Shown here piece after piece: positions 34,508-43,281 of a stretch of 64,000 nucleotides of DNA. The translations under genes and the position numbers were made by a program. Numbering within the stretch: position 1 is the stretch's first letter; every line of letters begins with the position of its first letter. The notes under the pieces are model-generated. The model was given only the letters and a program-made list of their open reading frames with translations. It was not told where the DNA came from and did no database searches. The stretch is from positions 2,294,001 to 2,358,000 of the forward strand of contig NC_017941.2 in NCBI RefSeq assembly GCF_000306765.2, given 5' to 3'. This stretch comes from Haloferax mediterranei ATCC 33500 (GTDB lineage Archaea; Halobacteriota; Halobacteria; Halobacteriales; Haloferacaceae).

Positions 34508-36442
34508 TTACCGTCGTGTTCGGACCTTCTCGAACCCTGTGAGCGCGTCAAATATGTCGTCGCTTTCGGCGAGTACGTCGCCGAACGACCGCACACTCGG
34601 CTTCTCCGTCCGGGCGGAGTTTGCCAGGACTCGAACAGGTTGCTCGCCGAGTGAGACAAAGTCCAACCCGAGCGAGTCGGCCGTCTCACGAAGTCCCAAG
34701 CCGACGGCCGCGCGTCCGGACCGGACGGCACGGGCCGGACTCTCGAACGCCTTCGCCCCGTGGTCGAATCCTTCGATTTCGTCAACGAGTTCGTGTCGGG
34801 TCGTCCCGCGCGCCTCGGCGAGGGCGGCGATGGCGTCCCCGAGTTCGGTTCGCAGCCCAGAGTTTGTATCGCGGTTGACGAACCGCAGGTCTTCGTCGAC
34901 GAGTTCTTCGAGACCGGTCACGCCGTCCGGGTTTCCAGCGGGGACGACAAGTCCCCACTCGCGTGTCCACGACCCGAGTTCGACCGCGTCCACGTCTACG
35001 TCTCCGTGGGTCTCACCCGCGACGACGGCCACGTCGGGAATCCCGTCGCGGAGTCGACGAATCCCCTCGCGCGACCCGAATGCGAGATACCGCGGTGTCG
35101 GTACGCGGTCGAGCAGTCGCGATAGGGCCGGGTCGTCCTCGCCGACGCCGAGCAGTTCCGGCGGACGAACATCGGGTGAGAACAGTTGGACCGTGACCGA
35201 TTCGCCTTCGGCGAGATACTCGACATCGGCAGGGATTTCGACCACGCCGTCCGCTTCGACCAGACTCGTCGTCGCGCCGGAGCCTTTGTCGACGGGGTAG
35301 ACGAGCATCTCACCCGCGCCGTCGGACTGCGTTTGGCGGGGTGACGGCGTTCCTCCGATGACGAGACCGACCGGCATGAGTCGCGTCCGGCCCTCGGCGT
35401 ATCGCTCGCGGACGGCCATCGACCCTTCGACGGTCGCAGTCTGCGGTTCGGGGAGTCCCGCAGCGCTGCGGATGGCTGGTGCAGCGAAGGTTCGGAAAAT
35501 CGTGAGCGCCGAGACGGGGTAGCCGGGCAAGCCGATGTAGGCGCTTCCCTCGCCGAGCGTGCCGACGAGCATCGGTTTTCCGGGCTTGACGGAGACGCCG
35601 TGAAGCAGCAACTCGCCGCGTTCTTCGACGACGCGGTAGATAACGTCAACCGCGCTCGCCGAGGTCGACCCCGACGAGAGGACGAGGTCGCACTCGTCGG
35701 CCGCCTGTCTGAGCAGGCGCTCCATCTCGTCGTAGTCGTCGCCAGCGTGGGGGTAGAGTTTGGGCACGCCGCCAGCTTCCTCGACGCCCGCAGCGATGGT
35801 GTAAGTGTTCACGTCGTAGATTTGGCCCGCTTCGGGTCGCAGCTCTTCACCCGGTCGGACGAGTTCGTCACCGGTCGAAACGATGCCCACGACGGGCGCG
35901 CCGCGGACGGGCACCTCGTCGATGCCGAGCGCCGAGAGAAGCCCGATTTCGCGGGGTGTGAGTCGCGTTCCGGGACCGAGCGCACGAGCGCCTGCGGCGA
36001 TGTCGGTTCCGGCGGGCATCACGCTGTCACCCGGCGCGACGGATTTGTAGACGACGAGTGAATCGTCTCGCTCTTCGGTTCGTTCGACGATGACGACGGC
36101 ATCTGCACCCGGCGGCATGACCGCGCCGGTCGATATCTCGACCGCGGTTCCGGGGTCGACTTCCACGTCGGGTTCGGCACCCGCGTGAACCTCGCCGACG
36201 AGTTCGAGCGTGACTGGGTCGGCTTCGTCCGCGCCGAACGTGTCGCGGGCGCGAACTGCGTAGCCGTCCATGCTCGCGCGGTCGAAGCCGGGAACGTCCA
36301 TTCCGGCGTCGATTCGCTCGGCGAGGACGCGCCCGCGAGCGTCGGACAGCGGGACGGTCTCCGAATCGGGTGTCAGGTCGAGCGACGCGATGGTCTCACG
36401 CGCCGCTGCTGGAGTGGACAGGTCGCGGAACTGCCGTCTCAT
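34508..36442 (-). CDS. MoeA fused to a periplasmic-binding-protein-like domain
   Basis: A 644-residue fusion. Residues 1 to about 410 are molybdopterin molybdotransferase MoeA: DVPGFDRASMDGYAVRARDT, ISTGAVMPPGADAVVIVE, VGIVSTGDEL, VLSSGSTSASAVDVIY, YIGLPGYPVSALTIF. From about 430 the sequence is a PBP-like (LysR substrate / molybdate-binding type) domain: PRYLAFGSREGIRRL, WGLVVPAGNPDGVTGLEELV, RFVNRDTNSGLRTEL. That domain is typical of archaeal MoeA-like fusions and may sense molybdate or a cofactor. The ATG overlaps the stop of the second MoeA gene by four bases (ATGA), so both are co-translated. Confidence 0.93.
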   Translation of the reverse strand: MRRQFRDLSTPAAARETIASLDLTPDSETVPLSDARGRVLAERIDAGMDVPGFDRASMDGYAVRARDTFGADEADPVTLELVGEVHAGAEPDVEVDPGTAVEISTGAVMPPGADAVVIVERTEERDDSLVVYKSVAPGDSVMPAGTDIAAGARALGPGTRLTPREIGLLSALGIDEVPVRGAPVVGIVSTGDELVRPGEELRPEAGQIYDVNTYTIAAGVEEAGGVPKLYPHAGDDYDEMERLLRQAADECDLVLSSGSTSASAVDVIYRVVEERGELLLHGVSVKPGKPMLVGTLGEGSAYIGLPGYPVSALTIFRTFAAPAIRSAAGLPEPQTATVEGSMAVRERYAEGRTRLMPVGLVIGGTPSPRQTQSDGAGEMLVYPVDKGSGATTSLVEADGVVEIPADVEYLAEGESVTVQLFSPDVRPPELLGVGEDDPALSRLLDRVPTPRYLAFGSREGIRRLRDGIPDVAVVAGETHGDVDVDAVELGSWTREWGLVVPAGNPDGVTGLEELVDEDLRFVNRDTNSGLRTELGDAIAALAEARGTTRHELVDEIEGFDHGAKAFESPARAVRSGRAAVGLGLRETADSLGLDFVSLGEQPVRVLANSARTEKPSVRSFGDVLAESDDIFDALTGFEKVRTRR

Positions 36443-37659
36443 GCGGACCACTCCCACCCCTCGACGGTGACAGTTTCGCCTTCGTCGTGGCCCTCCAGGT
36501 CCTCGGGGACGACCACCCAGCCGTCGGAGAGTGCGACGCTGGAGAGAATCCCCGACCCGCTGGTCCGGGCAGGTTCAGCAGTTATCTCGTCGCCGGAGTG
36601 GTCGAGCCGGACGCGGGCGAAGGTCCGAGTGCCGGGTGAACTCGGGACTTTCCGGGTGAGCGTCGCGCCGACCGTCGGAAGTGGGCGCTGGGGAAGCGAG
36701 CCAACGTGTTTGAGCAGCGGTCGGAGGAACTGGAAGGCGTTGACGAGGCAGGCGACCGGGTAGCCGGGGAGCATGACGACTGGCGTGCCTTCGACAACGC
36801 CGAGCGCGACGGGGTGGCCGGGTTTGAGCGCGACGCCGTGGACCAGTACCTCGCCGAGTTCGGCGACGACATCGGGGATGAGGTCGCGTTCGCCGACGGA
36901 CGACCCGCCGGTGGTGACGACCACGTCGTGGTCGAGGTCGGACTCGATGGCCTCCCGAAGCAGGTCGGCATCGTCGACGACGATATCGCGGTAGGTCGCG
37001 TCGCCGCCCCAGCGCTCGACCAGTCGGGAGACAGTCAGTCCGTTCGTCTCGATGACCTGACCGGGTTCGGGGTCGGATTCGACGAGTTCCTCGCCTGTCG
37101 GTACGACGGCGATTCGGGGGCGCTCGAACACGGTCACGTCTTCGACGCCGACCGACCGAAGGAGTCCGAGGTCAGACGGTCGAAGTTCGTGTCCGACGTC
37201 GAACAGCGCGTCGCCTTCGCGTACGTCTTCACCGCGCTCGCCGACGTTCTTTCCTTCAGCGAGGGGGGAAAACACCTCCAGTTCGTCGCCGAGGCGTTCC
37301 GTGTCTTCGACCATCACGACGGCGTCGGCACCGTCCGGAAGGTCGCTTCCCGTGTGGACGCGGGCCGCGGTGCCGGGCTCGACTACGCCGTCGACGACGC
37401 GGAGGATACTCGGTGACCGACCGCTCGCCCCGAAGGTGTCGGCCGCGCGGACGGCGTATCCGTCGACTGCGGCGCGGTCGTAGCCGGGAACGTCCGCGGG
37501 TGCGACAGCGGTTTCGGCAAGTGCCCGACCGTCAGCCTCGCCGAGCGGGCGTCGCTCGGTCCGTTCGTGGGGAGAGACCGCCGCGAGGAGTGTCTCGCGG
37601 GCATCCGCCACCCGGGTTCGTTCTTTGAACCCGGCCGTGCGTCGGTCGTCGTGGTTCAT
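36439..37659 (-). CDS. moeA: Molybdopterin molybdotransferase MoeA
   Basis: A 406-residue MoeA inserting molybdate into adenylated molybdopterin to give molybdenum cofactor. Motifs: DVPGYDRAAVDGYAVRAADT, RVHTGSDLPDGADAVVMVED, IAVVPTGEELVES, VVTTGGSSVGERDLIPDVV and VMLPGYPVACLVNAFQF. It leads the operon with the PBP-fused paralogue. Having a plain and a fused copy in tandem is common in archaea and may reflect separate Mo and W handling. Its promoter lies in a 250-base gap that also contains a 21-bp triple repeat. Confidence 0.95.
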   Translation of the reverse strand: MNHDDRRTAGFKERTRVADARETLLAAVSPHERTERRPLGEADGRALAETAVAPADVPGYDRAAVDGYAVRAADTFGASGRSPSILRVVDGVVEPGTAARVHTGSDLPDGADAVVMVEDTERLGDELEVFSPLAEGKNVGERGEDVREGDALFDVGHELRPSDLGLLRSVGVEDVTVFERPRIAVVPTGEELVESDPEPGQVIETNGLTVSRLVERWGGDATYRDIVVDDADLLREAIESDLDHDVVVTTGGSSVGERDLIPDVVAELGEVLVHGVALKPGHPVALGVVEGTPVVMLPGYPVACLVNAFQFLRPLLKHVGSLPQRPLPTVGATLTRKVPSSPGTRTFARVRLDHSGDEITAEPARTSGSGILSSVALSDGWVVVPEDLEGHDEGETVTVEGWEWSA

Positions 37660-37774
37660 AGCGAACCTTTGGCGGCGGGGACAAAAAGCGTCGGCCCCGC
37701 TCTCGATTTCGGAGACTGCGCCGGAGGTCGGTCGAACCGCGAGGTGTGCGTGGCGGCCGAACTTCGAACCGCGA

Positions 37775-37837
37775 GACGGATGTGGGGCGGTCGAAGACGG
37801 ATGTGGGGCGGTCGAAGACGGATGTGGGGCGGTCGAA
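37775..37837. repeat. Three exact 21-bp tandem repeats
   Basis: Three identical 21-base units (37775-37795, 37796-37816, 37817-37837) each contain GATGTGGGGCGG. They lie in the divergent gap between moeA and the Hsp20 gene, roughly 115 bases upstream of moeA and 75 bases upstream of hsp20. Two helical turns per unit means any bound protein would sit on one face of the DNA. Confidence 0.85.
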
Positions 37838-37909
37838 CCTGCATCTCGAGCTTACACGCGCCCGCGCGGGACCGCCGGGTTTTTCGACCCCGCCTCCTTA
37901 TGGTCGCTC

Positions 37910-38362
37910 ATGTCAACGCTGCGCGACGCGCTGTCCGAACTCCCGGACGCGGTGTTCGCCGACCTGTTGGAATCCGAGACGTCGTACCTGCTGGTCCTCG
38001 ACCTCCCGGGTGTGACCGCCGGGACCGCCGACCTTCGGGTCGAGAAGGGTCGATTGGTCGTCGAAGCGCGACGCGACAAAAGCCTCCCTCCGGAGTTCGA
38101 TTACGTCCGCGAGGAACGCCCGTTGTTCCTCGATGCCGAACTTCCACTTCCTCCGGACGCCGTCGCCGACGACGCCGAGGCGACGATGGAGCGCGGAACC
38201 CTCGAAATCCGCCTTCCAAAGCGTAAGGCCGCCACAGAGCGGACCATTCCCATCACCGCTGGCGACGACGAGGGAACCTCGTCGGCCCACCGGAAGACAT
38301 CCGGCGACGTTGATGAGGGAACCACATCAGCCCGCCAGAAGAAATCCGGCGACGACGCCTGA
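37910..38362 (+). CDS. Hsp20/alpha-crystallin family small heat-shock protein
   Basis: A 150-residue protein with an alpha-crystallin domain (about 10-115): SYLLVLDLPGVTAGTADLRV, LVVEARRDKSLPPEFDYVRE, and the strand pair DAEATMERGTLEIRLPKRK. It would bind unfolding proteins as an ATP-independent holdase. The C-terminal tail holds two related copies of a GTSSAHRKTSGD / GTTSARQKKSGD segment, apparently a small internal duplication, and lacks the clear I-x-I motif, so oligomerisation may differ. It is followed eight bases later by the UbiB-like kinase gene. Confidence 0.85.
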   Translation: MSTLRDALSELPDAVFADLLESETSYLLVLDLPGVTAGTADLRVEKGRLVVEARRDKSLPPEFDYVREERPLFLDAELPLPPDAVADDAEATMERGTLEIRLPKRKAATERTIPITAGDDEGTSSAHRKTSGDVDEGTTSARQKKSGDDA

Positions 38363-38370
38363 CGAGGCGG

Positions 38371-40047
38371 GTGGTCACGCTGGTCAATCTTCGCGCCTAT
38401 TGGCGGTTCCTCGTCGTCCTGTACCAGTTCTTCCCGCTTATCGTCGCGTACACCCGCGACAAGCGGAAGTACATCCTCTTCGGCGGCACACGCCGCGTCT
38501 CGACGGAGATGCGCGTCAAGCGTGCCGAAGTCCTCTTAGAGTCGCTACTCACGCTCGGCCCGACGTTCATCAAACTCGGCCAACTGCTGTCGACGCGTCC
38601 CGACATCCTCCCACCGCAGTACATCGATGTCCTCGGGAGCCTCCAAGACGACGTGCCGCCTGCGCCGTGGTCCGAGTCGAAAGTCGTTCTCGAAGAGGAA
38701 CTCGGCCCGGTCGACGAGGCGTTCGACTCGTTCGACAGCGACCCGATAAGCGGCGCGAGTCTCGGGCAGGTGTACGTGGCGGAGTACGAAGGCGAGAAAG
38801 TCGCCGTCAAGATTCGACGCCCCGGTATCGAGGAACTCGTCGAAGCCGACCTTCGGGTGATTCGGTGGTCGCTGCCGCTTCTCATGCGCTTTATCGGCCA
38901 AAGCCGAGCGTTCTCGCTCGAAAACCTCGCCGACGAGTTCGCCAAAACCATCCGCGAGGAGATGGATTACGACGAGGAAGCGGAGACGCTCCGGCAGATT
39001 CAGGAGAACTTCGAAGACGACGACACGCTCGTCATCCCCGAACCCATCGAAGAGCGGTCGGACGACCGGGTACTCACGATGGAGTACCTCCCGGGGACGA
39101 AGATAAACAACGTCGCTGCACTCGACGAACTCGGTATCGACCGGACCGAGTTGGCGACGAACCTGCAACGAACCTACCTGCAGATGATTGTCGAAGACGG
39201 CGTCTTCCACGCCGACCCGCATCCGGGGAACCTCTCTGTGACCGACGACGGGCGAATCATCTTCTACGACTTCGGGATGCACGGGGAGGTCGACCCGTTC
39301 ATCCAAGAGAAAATCGTGGAGTTCTACATCGCCGTCGCCAATCAGGACGTGGACGCGATTCTCGACACCCTCATCGAGATGGGGACGCTCAGCCCCAACG
39401 TCGACCGACAGGTGATGGGCGACGTGATGGAACTCGCCATCGCGGACGCTCGCGGCGACGACATCGAACAGTACCGGGTCAATCAGATTCTCGAACAGGT
39501 CGAATCGACCATCTACGAGTTCCCGCTTCGACTCCCGCGAAATCTCGCACTCGTCTTGCGCGTGGCAGGCGTGGTCGAAGGAGTGTGCGTCACGCTCGAC
39601 CCGAACTTCGATTTCATCTCGGTGGCGACCGACTATCTGACAGAACAAGGCTACCGCGAAGAGAGTATCCAGAAAATCATCGAAGGCTTCGGACAACAGA
39701 CCCAGCAGACTGCCCAGTCGCTGGTTCGCGTCCCGCCGAAACTGGAGCGTGTCCTCGACAGGGCGGACCGAGACAACCTGACCGTCAACGTCCGCCTCGA
39801 AGACAACAAAGGCATCTTCGACCGACTGGCGAAGCGACTCATCTACGGTATCTTCCTGTCGTTCGGGTTTGTCTCGACGGTCATCATCTACGCGCTGAAT
39901 CCGGAGAATCTCACTGCTGTCGGGGCCGCCGGGGTGCCGACGGCAGTCGTCGCCGTGCTCCTGTGGCGGTCGTTCCGCGGGCGAAAGGGCATCCGTGCCA
40001 CGCCACAGTTCACCCGGCAGAACCTCCGACAGCAGCGCGAAGAGTAA
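38371..40047 (+). CDS. ABC1/UbiB (AarF) atypical kinase family protein
   Basis: A 558-residue UbiB/ABC1 family protein. It has the family-specific KxGQ motif (FIKLGQLLSTRPDILP), the ASLGQVYVAEYEGEKVAVKI nucleotide region, catalytic VFHADPHPGNLSV, and YDFGMHG for metal binding. Two C-terminal hydrophobic segments (IFLSFGFVSTVIIYAL and VPTAVVAVLLWRSF) anchor it to the membrane. Relatives support quinone biosynthesis as ATPases; in haloarchaea menaquinone synthesis would be the candidate. GTG start shortly after the Hsp20 stop suggests co-transcription. Confidence 0.92.
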   Translation: MVTLVNLRAYWRFLVVLYQFFPLIVAYTRDKRKYILFGGTRRVSTEMRVKRAEVLLESLLTLGPTFIKLGQLLSTRPDILPPQYIDVLGSLQDDVPPAPWSESKVVLEEELGPVDEAFDSFDSDPISGASLGQVYVAEYEGEKVAVKIRRPGIEELVEADLRVIRWSLPLLMRFIGQSRAFSLENLADEFAKTIREEMDYDEEAETLRQIQENFEDDDTLVIPEPIEERSDDRVLTMEYLPGTKINNVAALDELGIDRTELATNLQRTYLQMIVEDGVFHADPHPGNLSVTDDGRIIFYDFGMHGEVDPFIQEKIVEFYIAVANQDVDAILDTLIEMGTLSPNVDRQVMGDVMELAIADARGDDIEQYRVNQILEQVESTIYEFPLRLPRNLALVLRVAGVVEGVCVTLDPNFDFISVATDYLTEQGYREESIQKIIEGFGQQTQQTAQSLVRVPPKLERVLDRADRDNLTVNVRLEDNKGIFDRLAKRLIYGIFLSFGFVSTVIIYALNPENLTAVGAAGVPTAVVAVLLWRSFRGRKGIRATPQFTRQNLRQQREE

Positions 40048-40104
40048 TCAAAGCTGAGAATCAGGCGCATAATTTTATCCGTATTCGTGAAGTAACCTCC
40101 CGCC

Positions 40105-40533
40105 ATGACGGAGTGGCGGCCGGTACTCGTTGGAACGTGCCTCGCCGCGTGTACCGAGGCGCTTGTCTACGCGATGACCGGACAGTTCACGCTTGTCGGC
40201 GGGGTCACAGGGAGTGCACTCGCCGGATACGTCGTCGGCACCGACCCTGCCGACGGTGGGTGGCACGGACTGATGGCTGGCGTCGTCTGGGGAAGTCTGC
40301 TCATGCCCGTCTCCATCCTCCTCACGTTCCTCAACCGAACGCCGATTCTCTTCCCATTTCAGTATCTTATCCCGCTGTTCGAGTCGCCCGGAGAGCTCAC
40401 GACAGCCATCATGTTGGCACTGGCGCTGCCTAACGTCGCCACGGGGATGCTCGGCAGTCTCGCCCGCCGCGACGCCAAAGGGACGTGGTTCGACCCGGCG
40501 ATGGCAGAAGTCGATGCGGTTGAAGACGCCTGA
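40105..40533 (+). CDS. Small membrane protein (DUF5518-like)
   Basis: A 142-residue protein with about four hydrophobic segments rich in Gly (FTLVGGVTGSALAGYVVG, GLMAGVVWGSLLMPVSILL, ELTTAIMLALALPNVATGML). The pattern resembles haloarchaeal DUF5518-type membrane proteins; I am not certain of the family. Function unknown. The C-terminus is acidic and probably cytoplasmic. Confidence 0.65.
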   Translation: MTEWRPVLVGTCLAACTEALVYAMTGQFTLVGGVTGSALAGYVVGTDPADGGWHGLMAGVVWGSLLMPVSILLTFLNRTPILFPFQYLIPLFESPGELTTAIMLALALPNVATGMLGSLARRDAKGTWFDPAMAEVDAVEDA

Positions 40534-40647
40534 GTGGCGCGGTCGAATCCCTGTGAACTGAGCGGAGCAGTCGAACACCGAGGAAGCGTGTCTGGCCGCC
40601 TGCGGAGGCCACGGCAAGGATTCGCGTGCGAAGACGGTTCCAAACCG

Positions 40648-40653
40648 TTTATA
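40648..40653 (+). promoter_or_regulatory. Box A of the IF5A gene
   Basis: TTTATA is centred 27 bases before the ATG at 40678, a textbook leaderless haloarchaeal promoter. It also excludes a start two codons further upstream. Confidence 0.65.
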
Positions 40654-40677
40654 CCTTCCATCCGATAACGAGTGGAC

Positions 40678-41052
40678 ATGGCGAAAGAGCAGAAGCAGGT
40701 GCGCGAGCTCCAAGAAGGCAGCTACGTCATGATGGAAGAAAAGCCGTGCAAAATCTACGCTTATAGTACCGCAAAGCCCGGTAAGCACGGCAGCGCGAAA
40801 GCGCGTGTCGAAGCCCGCGGTGTCTTCGACGACAAAAAGCGCTCGCTCTCCCAGCCTGTCGACGCGAAGGTGTGGGTCCCCATCATCGAGCGAAAGCAGG
40901 GCCAGGTCGTCTCGGTCACCGGCGAAGACGCCCAGATCATGGACCTCGAGACCTACCAGACGTTCACGATGCTCATCCCGGACGACGAAGACCTCAACCC
41001 CGAAGACGAGATCGAGTACCTCGAGTACGAAGGCCAGCGAAAGATCGTCTAA
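40678..41052 (+). CDS. eif5A: Translation initiation factor IF-5A
   Basis: A 124-residue archaeal IF5A, which helps ribosomes through difficult peptide bonds. The modification loop [20 protein letters not shown] is intact, with Lys36 the site of deoxyhypusine/hypusine. An N-terminal SH3-like barrel is followed by an OB-fold ([20 protein letters not shown]). The next gene is an agmatinase-like protein, and deoxyhypusine synthase follows 4.8 kb later: in haloarchaea these three act in the same modification pathway. Confidence 0.97.
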   Translation: MAKEQKQVRELQEGSYVMMEEKPCKIYAYSTAKPGKHGSAKARVEARGVFDDKKRSLSQPVDAKVWVPIIERKQGQVVSVTGEDAQIMDLETYQTFTMLIPDDEDLNPEDEIEYLEYEGQRKIV

Positions 41053-41067
41053 ACGGGGGCGAGAGAG

Positions 41068-41880
41068 ATGTTCCCCGGAGCCATCGCAGACCGCGAGGTC
41101 GCTGACTACGTTATCGTCGGTGCTCCGCTCGACATCTCCACGTCATTCCAACCTGGAACCCGTTTTGGACCGAATCGTATCCGTCGGTTCGCCGAGTCGT
41201 TCGACGATTACGACCGGCGCACCGACCAATTTTTCACTGACTTGCGCGTCCACGACGCGGGAGATATCCGCGCGTGGGACGACGCACCTGAATACAGCGA
41301 GTGGCTTGCCGGGAGCGTCCGCGACGCCGTCTGGGACGATGCCGTTCCGCTCATCCTTGGCGGTGAACACACCGTCACGGCCGCTGGCGTCACCGGCGTC
41401 GAACCCGACGTGTTCGTCTGTCTCGACGCCCACCTCGACCTCCGGCGCGAGTACGATGGCAACGAATGGAGTCACGCCACGATTACGCGCCGCGTGCTCG
41501 ACAAACTCGACGTCGACGAGGCCATCATTCTCGGCGCGCGTACCGGGTCACCCGAGGAGTGGGAACGCGCCGAATCGGACGACGTGACCGTCGTCGAGCC
41601 CGAGGCGGTCGCCGACTGGAATCCGGATTTCGACGACGAATCGGTCTATCTGAGCGCCGATATCGACGCCGCGGACCCTGCGTTCGCGCCGGGAACCGGG
41701 ACGAAAGAGCCGTTTGGCCTCACGTCTCGCGAGATGCGTGACGTGGTTCGGGCGGTCGCCCCGTACACGGACGGCTTCGACGTGGTCGAAGTGAACGACC
41801 GAGACGACGGACAGGCGGCGTCGTTGGCGGCGAAGTTGCTTCGGGAGTTCGTGTTTTCGCACGCCGCGACGGACGACTGA
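41068..41880 (+). CDS. speB: Agmatinase-family ureohydrolase
   Basis: A 270-residue ureohydrolase with the binuclear manganese motifs: LILGGEHTVT, FVCLDAHLDLRREYDG (with DAHxD), and YLSADIDAADPAFAPGTGT. The normal reaction turns agmatine into putrescine and urea. In Haloferax volcanii work, an agmatinase-like protein encoded beside IF5A was linked to deoxyhypusine formation from agmatine; position 15 bases after the IF5A stop fits that role. The last ~30 bases of the gene are re-duplicated twice after the stop codon. Confidence 0.93.
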   Translation: MFPGAIADREVADYVIVGAPLDISTSFQPGTRFGPNRIRRFAESFDDYDRRTDQFFTDLRVHDAGDIRAWDDAPEYSEWLAGSVRDAVWDDAVPLILGGEHTVTAAGVTGVEPDVFVCLDAHLDLRREYDGNEWSHATITRRVLDKLDVDEAIILGARTGSPEEWERAESDDVTVVEPEAVADWNPDFDDESVYLSADIDAADPAFAPGTGTKEPFGLTSREMRDVVRAVAPYTDGFDVVEVNDRDDGQAASLAAKLLREFVFSHAATDD

Positions 41881-41940
41881 GTTCACGTCTCACACGCCGC
41901 GGACGACCGAGTTCACGTCTCACACGCCGCTGACGACTGA
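41881..41940 (+). repeat. Duplicated speB gene end, two 30-bp direct repeats
   Basis: Two 30-base copies (41881-41910 and 41911-41940), differing by two bases, both resemble the final 30 bases of the speB coding sequence (ACGCCGC..GACGACTGA). A third, shorter degenerate copy (GTTCACACTCGCACC) follows. It looks like slippage duplication of the gene tail. Confidence 0.8.
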
Positions 41941-42028
41941 GTTCACACTCGCACCTGCGTTCGGTCGGTCTTCTTCCGATTCGACCGCATCCCGTTTCTT
42001 ACAAGTCGCCGAACCACGACTGACCAGT

Positions 42029-42790
42029 ATGCAACTCTCCGAAATCGTCTCCCAGCTCGACGAGACGCTCTCGACCGCCGACTTCGCCGACGTGGACGCC
42101 AGCGCGAACGGCTTGCAGGTCGGCCCCGACGAGAAATCCGTCGAGACGGTGGCGTTCGCCGTCGATGCCGCGGAAGCGACCATCAAAGCGGCCGTCGATG
42201 CCGACGCCGACTTGCTCGTCACCCACCACGGACTGGTCTGGGGCGGTCTCGACCGCCTGACCGGACGGGATTTCTCCCGCACCGAGCCGTTGATTCGCAA
42301 CGACCTCGCGCTCTACGTCTCGCACCTCCCGCTCGATGGCCACCAAGAAGTCGGGAACGCGGCGGGCGTCGCCGACCATCTCGGTCTGTCGGACCGCGAG
42401 CCATTCGGCGAAATCGGTCCGATTCACATCGGCCAGTCCGGGGCGTTCGAGTCGCCGAAGACGGCCGACGAGATTCGAGCGGCGCTCGACGACCTTGACG
42501 GCAACGAGGGGACGCAAGTGCTCGACTTCGGTCCCGACGAGATTTCCGAGGTCGCTATCGTCACCGGCTCCGGCGTCGACTGGCTGGACGAAGCCATCGA
42601 CCGCGGCGTCGACGCGCTCGTCACCGGAGAAGGTAAACAGAAGGTGTACCACGAGGCGCGCGAAGCCGGAATCTCCGTATTCCTCGCCGGGCACTACGCG
42701 ACCGAGACGTTCGGGGTTCGAAACCTCGAAAAGAGGGTCGCCGAGATGGGATTGGAAACCGTGTATATCAGCCACCCGACCGGGTTATAG
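42029..42790 (+). CDS. Nif3-like dinuclear metal-centre protein
   Basis: A 253-residue NIF3/DUF34 protein. It begins MQLSEIVSQLDETLSTADFA, has the metal-binding LLVTHHGLVWGG, LYVSHLPLD with further ligands, and GEGKQKVYHEAREAGISVFL plus AGHYATETFGV. The family is nearly universal but of unclear function; proposals include GTP cyclohydrolase-like or metal-insertion activity. Length fits the short archaeal type. Its downstream end marks the left border of the iron islet. Confidence 0.92.
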   Translation: MQLSEIVSQLDETLSTADFADVDASANGLQVGPDEKSVETVAFAVDAAEATIKAAVDADADLLVTHHGLVWGGLDRLTGRDFSRTEPLIRNDLALYVSHLPLDGHQEVGNAAGVADHLGLSDREPFGEIGPIHIGQSGAFESPKTADEIRAALDDLDGNEGTQVLDFGPDEISEVAIVTGSGVDWLDEAIDRGVDALVTGEGKQKVYHEAREAGISVFLAGHYATETFGVRNLEKRVAEMGLETVYISHPTGL

Positions 42791-43017
42791 GACTGTTTGA
42801 TTGGCCTTGTTGAATCCCTCAACCGATGATATGTTCTGGGGGGCGTGATAAATACACAGCGCGTATCGGTCAACGTGATTAGTGAACCAGCGCAGGGTCA
42901 AGCCAAGGGAAATCGAAGATTACCCGTATCCAACAATCGCGGAGCGGTTTGCGAGACTCTGAGGCACTCGCTTGCTTATCTGTAGATTAGGTGAATAACC
43001 AAATCTTTAACACTAAA
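42791..43017. other. Non-coding gap with possible insertion-sequence trace
   Basis: The 487 bases between NIF3 (ends 42790) and the flavoprotein (starts 43278) hold no intact gene. The left part has lower GC than its flanks and a short 25-codon open stretch from the GTG at 42882 (VKPREIEDYPYPTIAERFARL) that stops and has no continuation. Together with TTGATTGGCCTTGTTGAA near 42800 this may be a remnant of a transposable element, but I could not match it to a named one. Confidence 0.25.
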
Positions 43018-43031
43018 TTAGGCTAGCCTAA
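43018..43031. promoter_or_regulatory. DtxR/IdeR-type iron operator (first copy)
   Basis: TTAGGCTAGCCTAA is a perfect 14-bp palindrome of the TTAGG-N4-CCTAA type recognised by DtxR/IdeR/SirR metal-dependent repressors. It sits between a box A (CTTTAACA, about 43005-43012) and the ATG at 43036, so a bound repressor would block transcription when iron is plentiful. It would control the flavoprotein gene downstream. Confidence 0.75.
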
Positions 43032-43035
43032 ACAT

Positions 43036-43281
43036 ATGTTGGACGACGTCGCGGTACGCGAGGTACCGACACAGCAAGACATCGTGAAGCACGACGGCAC
43101 GGCATTGAGGATGGGCCTGCTCGTCGGCAGTACCAACCCGCTTTCCGGTGGCGACTCCTGCAATGAGGGTCCTACTGGTACTTCTAGGAAAAACCGCTTA
43201 CACTCACGATGTCGCCAACACAATTCGTTAAGCTTGAACCGACGTCAGAAAGCTCCGTACCACACAGTTCCAAGTAAATGA
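43036..43281 (+). pseudogene. Decayed leader of a siderophore-binding lipoprotein gene
   Basis: Directly after the iron operator an 81-codon frame begins VREVPTQQDIVKHDGTALRM and GLLVGSTN, which aligns with the intact lipoprotein leader at 44362 (VHEVPTRREMIKGGSTILGG, GLLAGCTS). The twin arginines have become Gln-Gln and the lipobox cysteine is Ser, and the rest (SRKNRLHSRCRQHN) is not protein-like. So promoter, operator, start and leader survive while the mature gene is lost. It is either a partial duplication of the downstream gene or a decayed paralogue. A short leader peptide could still be translated. Confidence 0.65.

Noticed and set aside
38133..40433. 766-codon plus-strand frame across Hsp20 and the UbiB-like kinase
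   Set aside because: It is a frame-shifted shadow full of Arg/Pro; the correct frames give family motifs.
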